Positions 1 through 9,602 are shown, counted from the stretch's first letter. The stretch: 64,000 nt of DNA from Lachnospiraceae bacterium (GCA_910575565.1 CAJTFL010000007.1:146803-210802); one strand, 5' to 3'. Numbers and translations are program-made. Notes: generated by a model not told the origin, from the letters alone.

Positions 1-1233
1 TATGCAGGGCCAAAATTCCTCATGGGACACCCTTCCGCTTTCGCACCACTCTTCATAGGCATGAACGCTTTCAATATCCCGGAATTCATCAGGGCTTTTA
101 AAGGGGTAATTGGTCATCCCCAGCTCTTCCCCCTGATAAATATACGGCGTTCCCTGCATCATATGGAGGCAGGTAGCCAGCATTTTCGCTGACCGCACCC
201 GGTACTGGGGGCGATCATCCCCAAACCGGGACACTGCCCTAGGCTGATCATGGTTGTCCCAGAATAAGCTGTTCCACGCCTTCCCATAAAGCTCCTCCTG
301 CCATTTGGACAAGATCTTTTTCAGCGTCACCAAGGGCATCTTCCTATCGTCCCATTTCCCATATTTCCCCTTAGGATCCACGTGCTCAAACTGGAAAACC
401 ATGTTCAGCTCATGGGTGTCCGTCCCCGCATACAGGCAGGCCTGCTCCGGCGTAACGCCGGAAGTCTCTCCCACTGTCATCAGATCATACCGGGAAAGCA
501 CCCGCTCATTCATTTCCCTTAAATACTGATGGACATTTGGTCCATGGACGCAGTACGGCCCAAAATCCCCATACAGGCCCCCGTTCGCCTTCCCGTCCGG
601 CATATTGGCCGTCTTAGAGATCATGCTGATCACATCCATGCGGAAGCCGTCAATCCCCTTGTCGCACCACCAGGCCATCATCTGAAAAACCTTGTCCCGC
701 ACCTTGGGATTATCCCAATTCAAATCCGGCTGCTTCTTGGAAAACAGATGCAGGTAATACTGCCCCCTGCCCTCATCAAACTGCCACGCCGAGCCGCTAA
801 AGCAGGAGCCCCAGTTATTCGGCTCAGAGCCGTCCGCCTTCCCGTCCCTCCAGATATAAAAATCCGCGTATGGGCCTTCCTTCCCCTTCCGGCTCTCCAC
901 AAACCAGGCGTGCTCATCGGAAGTATGGTTCACCACCAGATCCATAACGATCCGAAGCCCCCGCTTATGTGCCTCTGACAGCAGACGGTCAAAATCCTCC
1001 ATCGTCCCAAACTCATCCATAATGGCCTGGTAATCACTGATATCGTAACCATTGTCATCATTGGGCGACTGATAAACCGGGGACATCCAAATCACATCAA
1101 TCCCCAATTCCTTTAAATAATCCAATTTGCTGGTGATCCCGTTCAAATCACCAATTCCATCCCCGTTGCTGTCCATAAAGCTCCGGGGATATATCTGGTA
1201 AACAACCGCTTCCTTCCACCATGGTGTCTGCAT
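1..1233 (-). CDS. GH13 oligo-1,6-glucosidase-like alpha-glucosidase (3' end outside window)
   Basis: A continuous reading frame runs from an ATG at 1233 off the left edge of the window (411 codons seen; family members are about 550 aa). The protein opens WWKEAVVYQIYPRSF, the classic N-terminus of GH13 alpha-glucosidases. GH13 regions are visible in order: DLVVNHTS (region I), GFRMDVI with the nucleophile Asp, VGETSG with the acid/base Glu, and DNHDQPR with the third catalytic Asp. A Val directly after the nucleophile Asp is the residue associated with alpha-1,6 specificity in the oligo-1,6-glucosidase subgroup, so isomaltose or panose-type substrates are likely; cytoplasmic, no signal peptide. 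An AAGGAAG ribosome-binding site precedes the ATG. It follows the GH31 gene by 77 nt, so it is probably the last known gene of the transporter operon. Confidence 0.93.
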   Translation of the reverse strand, partial: MQTPWWKEAVVYQIYPRSFMDSNGDGIGDLNGITSKLDYLKELGIDVIWMSPVYQSPNDDNGYDISDYQAIMDEFGTMEDFDRLLSEAHKRGLRIVMDLVVNHTSDEHAWFVESRKGKEGPYADFYIWRDGKADGSEPNNWGSCFSGSAWQFDEGRGQYYLHLFSKKQPDLNWDNPKVRDKVFQMMAWWCDKGIDGFRMDVISMISKTANMPDGKANGGLYGDFGPYCVHGPNVHQYLREMNERVLSRYDLMTVGETSGVTPEQACLYAGTDTHELNMVFQFEHVDPKGKYGKWDDRKMPLVTLKKILSKWQEELYGKAWNSLFWDNHDQPRAVSRFGDDRPQYRVRSAKMLATCLHMMQGTPYIYQGEELGMTNYPFKSPDEFRDIESVHAYEEWCESGRVSHEEFWPCI

Positions 1234-1310
1234 CGTTAAACTTCCTTTCCTTCTTCGAGTATAAGATTACCTCCATCTTACCATATGGGGAGGAATCGGG
1301 CAAGAGGGAG

Positions 1311-3731
1311 CTAGGCCGTCAGCATCTCCACCAGCACTCCATACAGCCCTTCTCCCAGCTCCATCCCGTTTAACTGCGCCAGCATCACCGGAACCGTCTT
1401 CCCGGAGCGGATCACCTGGTAAATTTCATTTTTCTGCTGAAACTCAATCTCGGCCTGAGCAAGGAAGCGGAATACCCGCTCTTCCACTCGGTTTCCTTCC
1501 GTGCGCAGCTCAAGGGGCAGGAAAATTTCCACCAAGCATTCCGTGGATACCTGGCAAAGCTCCACAAAAACCGCCTGCTTCTCTTCCACATACCGGACGG
1601 CAAGATCTCCCTCTTCCCCAATTTCCAAAGCCCTGCCGTCCGCCTCGGCCTTCACCTTGCCGCAGGCTTCCCGCAAAAACCCGGTTAATTCCACCTGGTA
1701 CGTTCTTCTTTCCGGGATCAGAGAAGCGTCTCCGGACACCGGATAGATCCGGAATACCCCCCGGCCTTCCTCCATGTCTTCCCGGTAGCTCATCCTGGTC
1801 TCAGCACAAATCCCCTTTTCGTACCCGCAGGTTTCGTTGTCGTCTTCATAAAGGGTAAATTCCCCGTCCGCCCCGGCATAGACGCGGATCCATAGAGAAT
1901 CTGGGTTCTTTACCGCTTCCTTAGGGGAAATCTCTTTCGTAAAGGGAAGGATCCCTCCTGCCTTTGCCAGCACAGGGATGCTGTCCAGCCCGCGGTAAAG
2001 CGCCATGGATCTTCCTCCCTCGTATCGCATCCCGGTATAAATATCGTACCAGATCCCTTCCGGAAGCCATGCCGTCACGGAAGCCGCATTCAGCCCGCGG
2101 ATCCTTTTTGAAGTGATGGGGGCGATTAGCAGCTCACTCCCGAAAAGGTACTGGTTAGAAACCTGGTAAGCCGCCCGCTCATCGGGATAATCGTAATACA
2201 TGGGGCAGATTAAGGGGATATCTTCCTTGTAGTTCCGGTAATTCATGGAATACAGGTAAGGGATCATCTGATGGCGCTGCCGCAGGGCTTCCCCCATGGC
2301 AAGCTCCGCCTCCGGCTTAAACCGCCAAGGTTCCTTCCCGTTAAACTCGCCAGCGGAGCTGTGAAGGCGCATAATGGGGGAATAAAGCCCCAGCTGCGTC
2401 CACCTGGCTGCCAGCTCATCATCCTTATAGCCCATCATATGGCCGCCGATATCGTGGCTCCACCAGCCATAGCCAATATTGGAAGCATTGGCCGTAAAGT
2501 AAGGCTGGAAATCCAGGGATTCCCAGGTAATCAGGGTATCCCCGGAAAATCCCACAGGGTAGCGGTGGCTCCCCGGCCCCGCATACCGGGAAAAGGTCAT
2601 GGGCCGTTTCCCGGTACGCCCATTATCCAGGAAATGGTAATGGTTTAAGATCCAAAGGGGATCTAAGCCTTCTACCTTCGTGCTGCCGCCCTGCTGCCAG
2701 TCAATCCACCAGAAATCCACCCCTTCCTCTTCCCGGGGATGATGGAGGCGGCAGAAATACTCCTGGATATACTTGGGATCAGCTAGGTCGCAGTTTACCG
2801 GATCCCCCTTCTCGTAGTCCACGCCCATGGCCTTAGCCATTTCCACATACATTTCCTCGTGGGCCTTTACCCCTTCCGCCGGATGGATATTCAGCGCGGT
2901 GTGCATCCCCCGATCATGGAGATTCTTTAGGAAGCGGGGCGGATCGGGGAAATACTCCCGGTTCCAGGTATACCCGGTCCAGCCGCTGCCATACTTGGGA
3001 TCCACATCCACCAGATGCCAGTCCATATCAATGATTCCCACGGTGAAGGGAAGCTGCCTGCGCTGAAATTCATCCATTAGCGCCAGGTAACTCTCCTCCG
3101 TATAGGCGTAAAACCGGCTCCACCAGTTCCCTAAAGCGTACCGGGGAAGCATGGGCGTTTTCCCGCACAAATTATAAAAATCCTTCAGCGCTTCCTTATA
3201 ATCATGGCCGTAGCCAAAAAAATACAGATCCTTAATCCCCTTTTTCCGCGGCTCTACCCAGCCATCCTCCAAAAGCACCTGGGAACGGCTGTCATCAATC
3301 AGGGAATACCCAAAAAAGGACTGGATCCCGGAATCTAAGGGAATAGCCCCGTCCGCCTCATCCAAGGTCCTGGCTGTCCCTTTTAAGTCCGAAATCTTCT
3401 CCCCATACCGCCAGATGCTATGGTAGGCGCTTAAGTTCCCCTTTACCTGGATGCTCAAGCCATTTTTGGAAAATTCCTTCCCATTATAGATGAGCTGGAT
3501 GCGGGAGGTATGGATCTCGATTCCGTCAGCACCGGAAATCTTGCGGTAATTTACCTTGGGAAAGTCCCGGTGCAGCACCATCTGCGTCCCCCGATCCTCG
3601 AAAATCCCGTCCTCGCTGTATTCCAGCCGCACAAGCCCTTCCGTCAGCATGGTGATCCGATAGCGTTCTCCCACAATCTGGTTCTCACAAAGAGCCTTTG
3701 GGGTCGTCCCTATCCTGTAAATATCCTTCAT
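1311..3731 (-). CDS. GH31 family alpha-glucosidase
   Basis: About 806 aa, cytoplasmic, no signal peptide. It has the GH31 layout: N-terminal beta domain, a TIM barrel with the nucleophile in WWIDWQQGG (about residue 340), the general acid/base Asp in FSGDTLITW (about 397), then WSHDIGGH, followed by C-terminal beta domains. The WIDWQQ form of the nucleophile motif differs from the WIDMNE form of classical maltases, so exact linkage specificity is uncertain; alpha-glucosidase or a related alpha-glycosidase is the safe call. The frame extends to a TTG at 3743, but the internal ATG at 3731 (MKDIYRIG) is equally plausible; neither has a strong ribosome-binding site. It lies 210 nt downstream of the second permease gene on the same strand and probably acts on the imported oligosaccharide. 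Confidence 0.92.
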   Translation of the reverse strand: MKDIYRIGTTPKALCENQIVGERYRITMLTEGLVRLEYSEDGIFEDRGTQMVLHRDFPKVNYRKISGADGIEIHTSRIQLIYNGKEFSKNGLSIQVKGNLSAYHSIWRYGEKISDLKGTARTLDEADGAIPLDSGIQSFFGYSLIDDSRSQVLLEDGWVEPRKKGIKDLYFFGYGHDYKEALKDFYNLCGKTPMLPRYALGNWWSRFYAYTEESYLALMDEFQRRQLPFTVGIIDMDWHLVDVDPKYGSGWTGYTWNREYFPDPPRFLKNLHDRGMHTALNIHPAEGVKAHEEMYVEMAKAMGVDYEKGDPVNCDLADPKYIQEYFCRLHHPREEEGVDFWWIDWQQGGSTKVEGLDPLWILNHYHFLDNGRTGKRPMTFSRYAGPGSHRYPVGFSGDTLITWESLDFQPYFTANASNIGYGWWSHDIGGHMMGYKDDELAARWTQLGLYSPIMRLHSSAGEFNGKEPWRFKPEAELAMGEALRQRHQMIPYLYSMNYRNYKEDIPLICPMYYDYPDERAAYQVSNQYLFGSELLIAPITSKRIRGLNAASVTAWLPEGIWYDIYTGMRYEGGRSMALYRGLDSIPVLAKAGGILPFTKEISPKEAVKNPDSLWIRVYAGADGEFTLYEDDNETCGYEKGICAETRMSYREDMEEGRGVFRIYPVSGDASLIPERRTYQVELTGFLREACGKVKAEADGRALEIGEEGDLAVRYVEEKQAVFVELCQVSTECLVEIFLPLELRTEGNRVEERVFRFLAQAEIEFQQKNEIYQVIRSGKTVPVMLAQLNGMELGEGLYGVLVEMLTA

Positions 3732-3941
3732 TATTTGCACCAAGCCCTGGTGCGTTATGCATCCCTAGGGCTTTTCCTTTCCTCTTTTTCCTTTAACTGC
3801 TTCGCTATGAGCCAGCCGCTCCCCTGCTTTTTCCTGTTTTCGGCAGGTTCCAAGGCCAAAAACCTCCTTGTCTGTTTGCCCGCCTGCGGAGTTTCGTCAG
3901 ATATAATACGGTCAATGCTCTGGTATCATCATTTTAACAAA

Positions 3942-4763
3942 TTACCCTTTCACCGCCGCAGAAGCCACGCCTGCGATAAACTGCTTCTGGAAAATTAAGT
4001 AAATCAGCAGCACCGGGATAATGGAAATGGCCGTGGCGGCAAACAATGCGCCGTAATCCGTGGAATACTGGCCGCTGAACATCTTAAGACCTACGGCCAA
4101 AAGCTGTTTTTCCTTGGCATTGATCACCAGGTAAGGCCACAGGTAATCTTCCCAGGTCCATAAGAACTGGAAAATCGCTATGCTGGAAATCCCGTTTTTC
4201 GCCATGGGGAAAATAATCCGGTGGAAGATAAAAAATTCGTTAGCTCCGTCGATCCTAGCCGCCTCCAAAATCTCATCCGGCAGAGTAGCGATATGCTGCT
4301 TCATGTTAAAAATGCCGAACCCGCTGAACATCGCTGGGACAATCAGCGCCTTGTAGCTGTCCAGCCAGCCGAAGGACTGGATCATGGAATACTTGGGGAT
4401 AATGGTCACGCACCAGGGGATCATCATGGTGCTGAGAACGAATCCAAAGAGAACATTCCTTCCTTTAAACTTATATTTGCTAAGGACAAAGCCGCAGATA
4501 GTGCTGGTATAGATCACAATCAAGGTGACAACGATTGTTACCAGCAAACTGTTTGCGAAAAACCGCATAAAGTTAAACCGGGCATTCATGTTGATGTAAT
4601 TGTCAAAGGTAAACACCTTGGGCAGAAGCTGCTGCTCTAAGGCCATAATCTCCTTATTCTGCTTAAAAGAAGAAAACAGCATCCAGACAAAGGGATACAC
4701 CGTAACCAGCCCTAAAAGGAGCAACAGGACATTTAAGCCGATAGTACATACTTTCCTTCTCAT
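3942..4763 (-). CDS. Carbohydrate ABC transporter permease, MalG/LacG type
   Basis: A 273-aa integral membrane protein with about six hydrophobic segments, starting RRKVCTIGLNVLLLLLGLV. The cytoplasmic EAA loop (EAARIDGANEFFIFHRIIFP) near residue 190 marks it as a binding-protein-dependent sugar permease of the CUT1 class, where it contacts the ATPase. It is the smaller partner of the adjacent permease, 8 nt downstream of it, and forms the heterodimeric channel with it. No ATP-binding subunit is encoded in this locus; CUT1 systems in Firmicutes commonly share a single MsmK-type ATPase encoded elsewhere, which is inferred here. Confidence 0.95.
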   Translation of the reverse strand: MRRKVCTIGLNVLLLLLGLVTVYPFVWMLFSSFKQNKEIMALEQQLLPKVFTFDNYINMNARFNFMRFFANSLLVTIVVTLIVIYTSTICGFVLSKYKFKGRNVLFGFVLSTMMIPWCVTIIPKYSMIQSFGWLDSYKALIVPAMFSGFGIFNMKQHIATLPDEILEAARIDGANEFFIFHRIIFPMAKNGISSIAIFQFLWTWEDYLWPYLVINAKEKQLLAVGLKMFSGQYSTDYGALFAATAISIIPVLLIYLIFQKQFIAGVASAAVKG

Positions 4764-4771
4764 AGCGCCTC

Positions 4772-5650
4772 CTATTCCTCGCTTCCGGAAACCCGGAAGG
4801 ATAACCAGGTAAACCCTGCGGTAATCACGAACAGCACAAAAGATAGCGCCGACGCATACCCAAAGTTATACTTCACAAATGCTTCATCATAGATAATGTA
4901 GGAAGACAGATAAGTTGCCGTCCCAGGCCCGCCCTCGGTCATAATCAGGATCTGGACGTAAGCCTGAATATAAGAAATAATCGAAGTGATGGTGACAAAC
5001 AGCGTCATGGGCTTTAACAGGGGCAGGGTAATGTAGCGGAAATTCTGCCATGCATTGGCTCCATCCACTTTAGCCGCCTCCAGGGCATCTGCGGGAAGGG
5101 AGTAAAGGCCTGCCATAAACATAACCACCGCGTAGCCGAAATCCTTCCAGATAGTCATGATGATTACCGCCGCCAGAGCCGTATTGGGGTTCATCAGCCA
5201 GTTTACATCCAGGCCGAAAATCTGGTTGATGGTTCCGATCTGGGGATTGTACATAAATTTCCACACAAAAGCCACCGCCACCATAGGCGTTACCACCGGC
5301 ATATAAAACACCGAGCGGAAAAAGCTTTTATACTTAACCAATGCGGAATAGATGGCGTAGGCGATGGCCAGCCCTAAGCCTACCCGGAAAATAATCACCA
5401 CCACGGAAAAGATGGCTGTGTTTAAAAAGGATTTCCAGAACAGGGAACTTACGATCACTTCTTTGTAATTTTCCAGCCCCAGGAAACGGTAAGTGCCGCT
5501 TAAGGGATTCCATTCATGGAAGCTTCCCGCAAAGGCAATCCCAATAGGAATAATTAAAAATACTGCAAAAAACAGCACCATGGCAACGACCACAAGGTTT
5601 CGCAGGATAATCTCGCTTTTGCTCTGCAATGGGTGCGACTTTGTAAACAT
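4772..5650 (-). CDS. Carbohydrate ABC transporter permease, MalF/LacF type
   Basis: A 292-aa membrane protein with six likely transmembrane helices. The EAA loop EAAKVDGANAWQNFRYITLP (about residue 190) is well conserved. It begins 91 nt after the binding-protein gene, separated by a strong stem-loop, and ends 8 nt before the second permease, giving the usual CUT1 order of binding protein, MalF-type and MalG-type permease. It should pair with the downstream permease to carry an oligosaccharide handed over by the lipoprotein. The linked GH31, GH13 and GH36 enzymes point to alpha-glucosides or alpha-galactosides such as isomalto-oligosaccharides or the raffinose family as substrates (inference). 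Confidence 0.95.
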   Translation of the reverse strand: MFTKSHPLQSKSEIILRNLVVVAMVLFFAVFLIIPIGIAFAGSFHEWNPLSGTYRFLGLENYKEVIVSSLFWKSFLNTAIFSVVVIIFRVGLGLAIAYAIYSALVKYKSFFRSVFYMPVVTPMVAVAFVWKFMYNPQIGTINQIFGLDVNWLMNPNTALAAVIIMTIWKDFGYAVVMFMAGLYSLPADALEAAKVDGANAWQNFRYITLPLLKPMTLFVTITSIISYIQAYVQILIMTEGGPGTATYLSSYIIYDEAFVKYNFGYASALSFVLFVITAGFTWLSFRVSGSEE

Positions 5651-5682
5651 AGTTTTCCCTCCTTTGCTTTCCGTAAGGCACT

Positions 5683-5711
5683 GGGAGCCTTTTCGGTTTT
5701 TAAAGGCTCCC
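5683..5711 (-). promoter_or_regulatory. Intercistronic stem-loop after the binding-protein gene
   Basis: GGGAGCCTTT at 5683-5692 pairs with AAAGGCTCCC at 5702-5711 (10 bp, 9-nt loop). It lies between the binding-protein and first permease genes. Such hairpins often protect the upstream message or partly terminate transcription, so that the binding protein is made in excess over the permeases. That role is inferred from position. Confidence 0.6.
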
Positions 5712-5741
5712 GGTTCCTTTCCATTACGCCTTTAGGCGGCA

Positions 5742-7124
5742 TTATTTTGCATATTTGTACAGATGCTCTACCGATTCAAAAGTGCTGCTCTTCATATCCC
5801 GGATAATCGTCTCCTGAGCCTCGTTTAACGCCGTGTCAATGTCCACTCCGTTAAAGAAGATATCCTGCCCTGCTTTCTTTAAGGAAGTTTCCATGGTGGA
5901 AGGCATTGGACCCGGCCAGATATAATGGTCAATATGCTCTGCCAGCACGCTTAAAGATGGATTTTCCATAATCTCCGGGCTGTCTGCCAGGGACTTCTTA
6001 GCCGGGAAGGTGCTCATGGCCAGGTTAAAAGCAATCTGAGCCTCGTCGTTGGCAAGGAAGTATTTCACGAAATCCTGGGCTACCGCCTGCTGGTCAGCGG
6101 GGGCGTTCTTGTTCACGCCGAAGGTAGATTCGCCGTTGTAGCGGTTGTAGGCATAAGGATTGCCGTCAAAGGTAGGGATTTCAAATACCCCGAAATCAAT
6201 GTCCGTCCAGGTGGTTTTTAAGGTATTGTAATAATGCCCCCACTGGATAACCATGGCCGACTGCCCCTGGCCAAAGCTGTCTGCGCCCTTCTCCCCGAAG
6301 TTCTCGGAGCCTACCCCGTCTACCTTATACATATCCACTAGCATCTGCATGGTTTTCTTCATGGCATCGGAGGTCACATTGGGCGTCCTCCCGTCCTCTA
6401 AAAACAGGTTTTCCCCTAACTGGTAATTTAAGCCCAGAAGATAATTCTGATGGAAATCATCATTAAAGTTCAGTCCAGCCTGAATCAGCTTATCCCCGTC
6501 CTTGATGGTCAGCTTCTTCGCCACTTCCCGCATCTCGTCCCAGGTTTTGGGAATATCCGCCTCCGTAAGGCCGGCCGCCTCCCACATCTCTTTGTTGTAG
6601 TACACGGAGCCGGTCATCATGCCGTAATCTGTATAGTAAACCTTGCCGTCGATAATATGAGCCTCAACCCCGGTAAAGTCCGCCTCAAGATCCTCAATGG
6701 GGATTTCCAGGGGCGCCATGTAATTAATCAGGTTTTCATGGTAGCTGTTATGTACGTTAAAGATCGCCGGGCCGTTAGCGCCGTCCAGAGCCAGGGGAAG
6801 CTTCGTCCAGTAATCCTCCCAGGGGTTATTCACCAGCTTAATGGTCACATTGGGATGAATAGCCTGGTAGCCGTCGATTACCTGCTGAAACAGCTCGTCG
6901 CTTCCCCACTCCCAAAGCTCTACGGTAATATCCTTCCCGTCGTTGATGGCTACGGAAGGATCGTATTTAATGGTATCGCCAAAGGGTTCGGTGGGAACCT
7001 CCGCAGCTGCCCCCCTGTCTCCTGAACCGGAGCTTCCCGAACCGGATGAGCCTGAGCCGCACCCAGCCAATAAGGTGGTTCCAACTGCTACTGCCGTCAT
7101 CACTGCCATGAATTTCTTTTTCAT
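5742..7124 (-). CDS. Sugar ABC transporter substrate-binding lipoprotein
   Basis: A 460-aa secreted lipoprotein. Residues 1-22 form a signal peptide with lipobox LLAGC, followed by a Gly/Ser-rich linker. The mature part resembles family 1 solute-binding proteins, with ITVELWEWGSDE near the N-terminus and the conserved GQSAMVIQWG segment about two thirds along. It should capture the oligosaccharide outside the membrane and deliver it to the two permeases. GGAGG stands 7 nt upstream of the ATG. It is the first gene of the operon reading toward 1. A 12-bp palindrome at 7268-7279 sits in its upstream region and is a likely operator for one of the LacI regulators. Confidence 0.95.
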   Translation of the reverse strand: MKKKFMAVMTAVAVGTTLLAGCGSGSSGSGSSGSGDRGAAAEVPTEPFGDTIKYDPSVAINDGKDITVELWEWGSDELFQQVIDGYQAIHPNVTIKLVNNPWEDYWTKLPLALDGANGPAIFNVHNSYHENLINYMAPLEIPIEDLEADFTGVEAHIIDGKVYYTDYGMMTGSVYYNKEMWEAAGLTEADIPKTWDEMREVAKKLTIKDGDKLIQAGLNFNDDFHQNYLLGLNYQLGENLFLEDGRTPNVTSDAMKKTMQMLVDMYKVDGVGSENFGEKGADSFGQGQSAMVIQWGHYYNTLKTTWTDIDFGVFEIPTFDGNPYAYNRYNGESTFGVNKNAPADQQAVAQDFVKYFLANDEAQIAFNLAMSTFPAKKSLADSPEIMENPSLSVLAEHIDHYIWPGPMPSTMETSLKKAGQDIFFNGVDIDTALNEAQETIIRDMKSSTFESVEHLYKYAK

Positions 7125-7267
7125 TACATTACCTCCACTTTCTACTGAATCAGTTATGTTCTTGTCCTCGGCCCAACTATCAGCCCGGACTCTGCCTTTT
7201 CACTGCCCTAGGCGGGATGTGTGATATCCGATGGCCTGCGTTCCCGGGTTATGCAAGCCCTTTTTAG

Positions 7268-7279
7268 TTTAGCGCTAAA
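7268..7279. promoter_or_regulatory. Palindromic LacI/CcpA-type operator candidate
   Basis: TTTAGCGCTAAA is a perfect 12-bp palindrome with a central CG, the usual form of LacI-family operators. It lies 144 nt upstream of the binding-protein start, in the 410-bp divergent region 7125-7534 between that operon and the plus-strand lacI gene. Binding has not been shown; the neighbouring regulators or a CcpA-like protein are candidates. Confidence 0.55.
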
Positions 7280-7401
7280 TATATTATTAAACTATCACAT
7301 TTCCAGCAAACCGTCAATAGCAACTTCACATTTTTCTGTTTTATACAATATTTAAACCGCATTTTTGTCTATATTGCATAGTTTCATTTTTAGGACTTGG
7401 A

Positions 7402-7463
7402 TTGATTTTTTTTCCTTTAAAGTTTATAATAAACTTATCCCAAATCATAGAAGTTTATAAACT
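7402..7463 (+). promoter_or_regulatory. lacI-type gene promoter with overlapping palindromes
   Basis: TTGATT (7402-7407) and TATAAT (7425-7430) are spaced by 17 nt and read toward the regulator gene at 7535. The -10 box is embedded in a 17-bp palindrome AAGTTTATAATAAACTT (7420-7436), and a related palindrome AGTTTATAAACT follows at 7452-7463. Two sites sharing the half AGTTTAT at and just after the promoter suggest autorepression by the product of this gene. Confidence 0.6.
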
Positions 7464-7534
7464 CCTTTATCTCCTTTTTATACTCTTTTATGATCGGTTT
7501 GCTCTGGAAAATTTTTAGAAAAGGAATGAACTGC

Positions 7535-8557
7535 ATGGAAAAACCTACTTTAAAAGATATTGCCGATAAGGCTGGAGTCAGCATGATGACCGTTTCCAAT
7601 GTAATCAACGGGAAAAGCAGCCGGGTTTCCGCCCAGACGGCGGAAAAAGTGAACCGGATCGTGGAGGAGTGCGGGTACATCCCCAATTTAAGCGCCCGGA
7701 GCCTGACCAGGAAATCTTCAAACATCGTGGGCGTAATCATCCATATCTACCATCCGGACGAAAATTACCTGGAAAACCCTTATATCAGCACAATGATTGG
7801 AATTATTGAGCGAGAATTGCGGAAAAACGGCTATTATATGATGGTTCGTTCCGTTACGGACGAAGACGAGATTACCCAGTTCTTAAAAAACTGGAACATT
7901 GACGGGGTGATCTTCCTTTTCCCCGACTTTATCGAATCCATGGATAAGTTTATCGCTAAATCTTCCTGCCCCTTCGTGATTTTCGACAGCCCCGCCCAAA
8001 TCCCGAAATTAATCAACGTATGCTCCGACGACAAGAAGGGCCTATACCTTTCCACCAAGTACATGATCAACCGGGGACACACCCATATCGCCATTGTGGC
8101 AAACTATGAGGGCAATTACATTTTAACCCAGCGCTTTTTAGGCTACTGCCAAGCGTTAAAGGAATGCGGCATTCCCTTCCGCAACGAGTATGTGCTTCCC
8201 TATGATGCCTCCTATGAGGGCGGGCTTGCCGCGGGCAAAAAAATTGCCTCCATGAGCAACAGCATCTCCGCCGTAGTAACCACTGCGGATATTTGCGCTA
8301 TCGGCGTCATGGAGGGGGCAAGGCTGGGAGGCTTACGGATCCCTGTGGATCTGTCCATCGTGGGCTATGACAACTTAAGCCTGTGCCAATACACCACGCC
8401 CAAGCTTACCTCTGTTTCCCAGAACATCGTCCAGAAGGCTCAGGTTGCCACCAAGCTCCTCCTGGAAAAAATCCTGTCGGAAGGGAGCGATTCCCCTTCC
8501 CATGCGGTGCTGGACGTGGAAATCGTGGAGCGGCAGTCTGTGATCGCCTTGTTTTAA
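7535..8557 (+). CDS. LacI-family transcriptional regulator
   Basis: About 340 aa. The N-terminal LacI helix-turn-helix reads LKDIADKAGVSMMTVSNVIN, followed by the hinge helix and a periplasmic-binding-protein-like effector domain. The C-terminal part contains ICAIGVMEGARLGGLRIPVDLSIVGYDN, typical of sugar-responsive members. ATG 7535 is preferred because AAAAGGA lies about 10 nt upstream; the frame is open further 5' but without a better start. It is divergent from the transporter operon and is the natural candidate for its local repressor, with the intergenic palindromes as targets (inference). Confidence 0.92.
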   Translation: MEKPTLKDIADKAGVSMMTVSNVINGKSSRVSAQTAEKVNRIVEECGYIPNLSARSLTRKSSNIVGVIIHIYHPDENYLENPYISTMIGIIERELRKNGYYMMVRSVTDEDEITQFLKNWNIDGVIFLFPDFIESMDKFIAKSSCPFVIFDSPAQIPKLINVCSDDKKGLYLSTKYMINRGHTHIAIVANYEGNYILTQRFLGYCQALKECGIPFRNEYVLPYDASYEGGLAAGKKIASMSNSISAVVTTADICAIGVMEGARLGGLRIPVDLSIVGYDNLSLCQYTTPKLTSVSQNIVQKAQVATKLLLEKILSEGSDSPSHAVLDVEIVERQSVIALF

Positions 8558-8579
8558 GGGCAAAAAAGCGGACGGCGAA

Positions 8580-9602
8580 TCAGCGGATCACCTTTACGCT
8601 GTCCTTCACCACCAGCCGCCCGGAAATAATCTGCACATTCTGCCTTAAGCTGTCCGGCAGCTCCCTGCCATGCTGGATCTGCCGGACAATATCCTTTAAT
8701 GCCGCCCTGACCATTTCCTCCACATTCACCTCATAGGAGGTAATCTTAATGTTGCAAAGACCGTCGTATAAGTAATTGTCAAAGCCCACCACGGAGATAT
8801 CCTCCGGTATCCGGTATCCCCTGGCCTCCAGCGTCTTAACCAGCGCGCTGGCGGTCAGATCACTGTTGCAGGCAAAGGCGGTGGGCATACGCTCAGGCAG
8901 GCAGATATCCACCATATAGCCTTCCTGGTTGCGGTCATCGAGCACCCACTCTGGGACAGGGGAGATGTCCGCCTCCATCAGCGCCTTGCAGTATCCGAAA
9001 TACCGATCCATGATGCTGTTATTGGCCTTCACCGTCCCCACATAGGCGATATCCCGATGGCCGCTTTCGATCAGGTAATTGACCATCTGATACATCCCAT
9101 AATAATTATTCGTCAGCACCGCATCCACTGGGATGCTTTTTTTCTGGAAATCAATATATACCTGAGGCAGGCGGCTCTCCTCCCCCAAATGCTTAAGGTA
9201 CGCCCCGCTAATCTCCCCGATCACGATAATCCCCTCAATCTTGGAATCATGGGCAAACAGCGGCAGAATCAGGGACTTTTCCGCCTCCTTAGTCAGTACT
9301 TCAAACAAAAGCACACAGCTTTTCTCCCGGGCCGCTACCGCTAAGGTCTGGTAAACCTTCCAGTAAAAGGAAGGATAATTCCCTAGGTACTGCTCCGAGA
9401 TAATCACGCCGATGCTTAAAATCTTCCTGGCCGGCACTGCCGCTGCCGTGCGGGGCTGGTATCCCATCTTAACTGCCGTATCCTTAATCCGTTCCCGAAG
9501 CTCCTGGCTGACCCCCTTCTGGCCTGTAAGGGCATTGGACACGGTGACAGTGCTTACATTTAACTGATTTGCAATATCCGCCAGGCGGACTTCTTTTCTC
9601 AT
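8580..9602 (-). CDS. LacI-family transcriptional regulator (second)
   Basis: 340 aa with N-terminal HTH LADIANQLNVSTVTVSNALT and a ligand-binding domain ending in the conserved ISVVGFDNY region. Both halves differ clearly from the regulator at 7535, so this is not a recent duplicate. It is convergent with that gene (stops 22 nt apart) and lies downstream of the alpha-galactosidase gene on the same strand, but has its own good promoter at 9663-9691. It probably controls the GH36 gene, the transporter operon or both; a ligand cannot be read from the sequence. Confidence 0.92.
   Translation of the reverse strand: MRKEVRLADIANQLNVSTVTVSNALTGQKGVSQELRERIKDTAVKMGYQPRTAAAVPARKILSIGVIISEQYLGNYPSFYWKVYQTLAVAAREKSCVLLFEVLTKEAEKSLILPLFAHDSKIEGIIVIGEISGAYLKHLGEESRLPQVYIDFQKKSIPVDAVLTNNYYGMYQMVNYLIESGHRDIAYVGTVKANNSIMDRYFGYCKALMEADISPVPEWVLDDRNQEGYMVDICLPERMPTAFACNSDLTASALVKTLEARGYRIPEDISVVGFDNYLYDGLCNIKITSYEVNVEEMVRAALKDIVRQIQHGRELPDSLRQNVQIISGRLVVKDSVKVIR

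Noticed and set aside
7435..7740. 101-aa minus-strand ORF opposite the lacI start
   Set aside because: It lies antisense to a clear HTH-coding region and the promoter palindromes; shadow of the real gene.
1..9602. Missing ABC ATPase as evidence of a broken transporter
   Set aside because: CUT1 sugar importers of Firmicutes often share a single ATPase encoded elsewhere, so its absence is normal.
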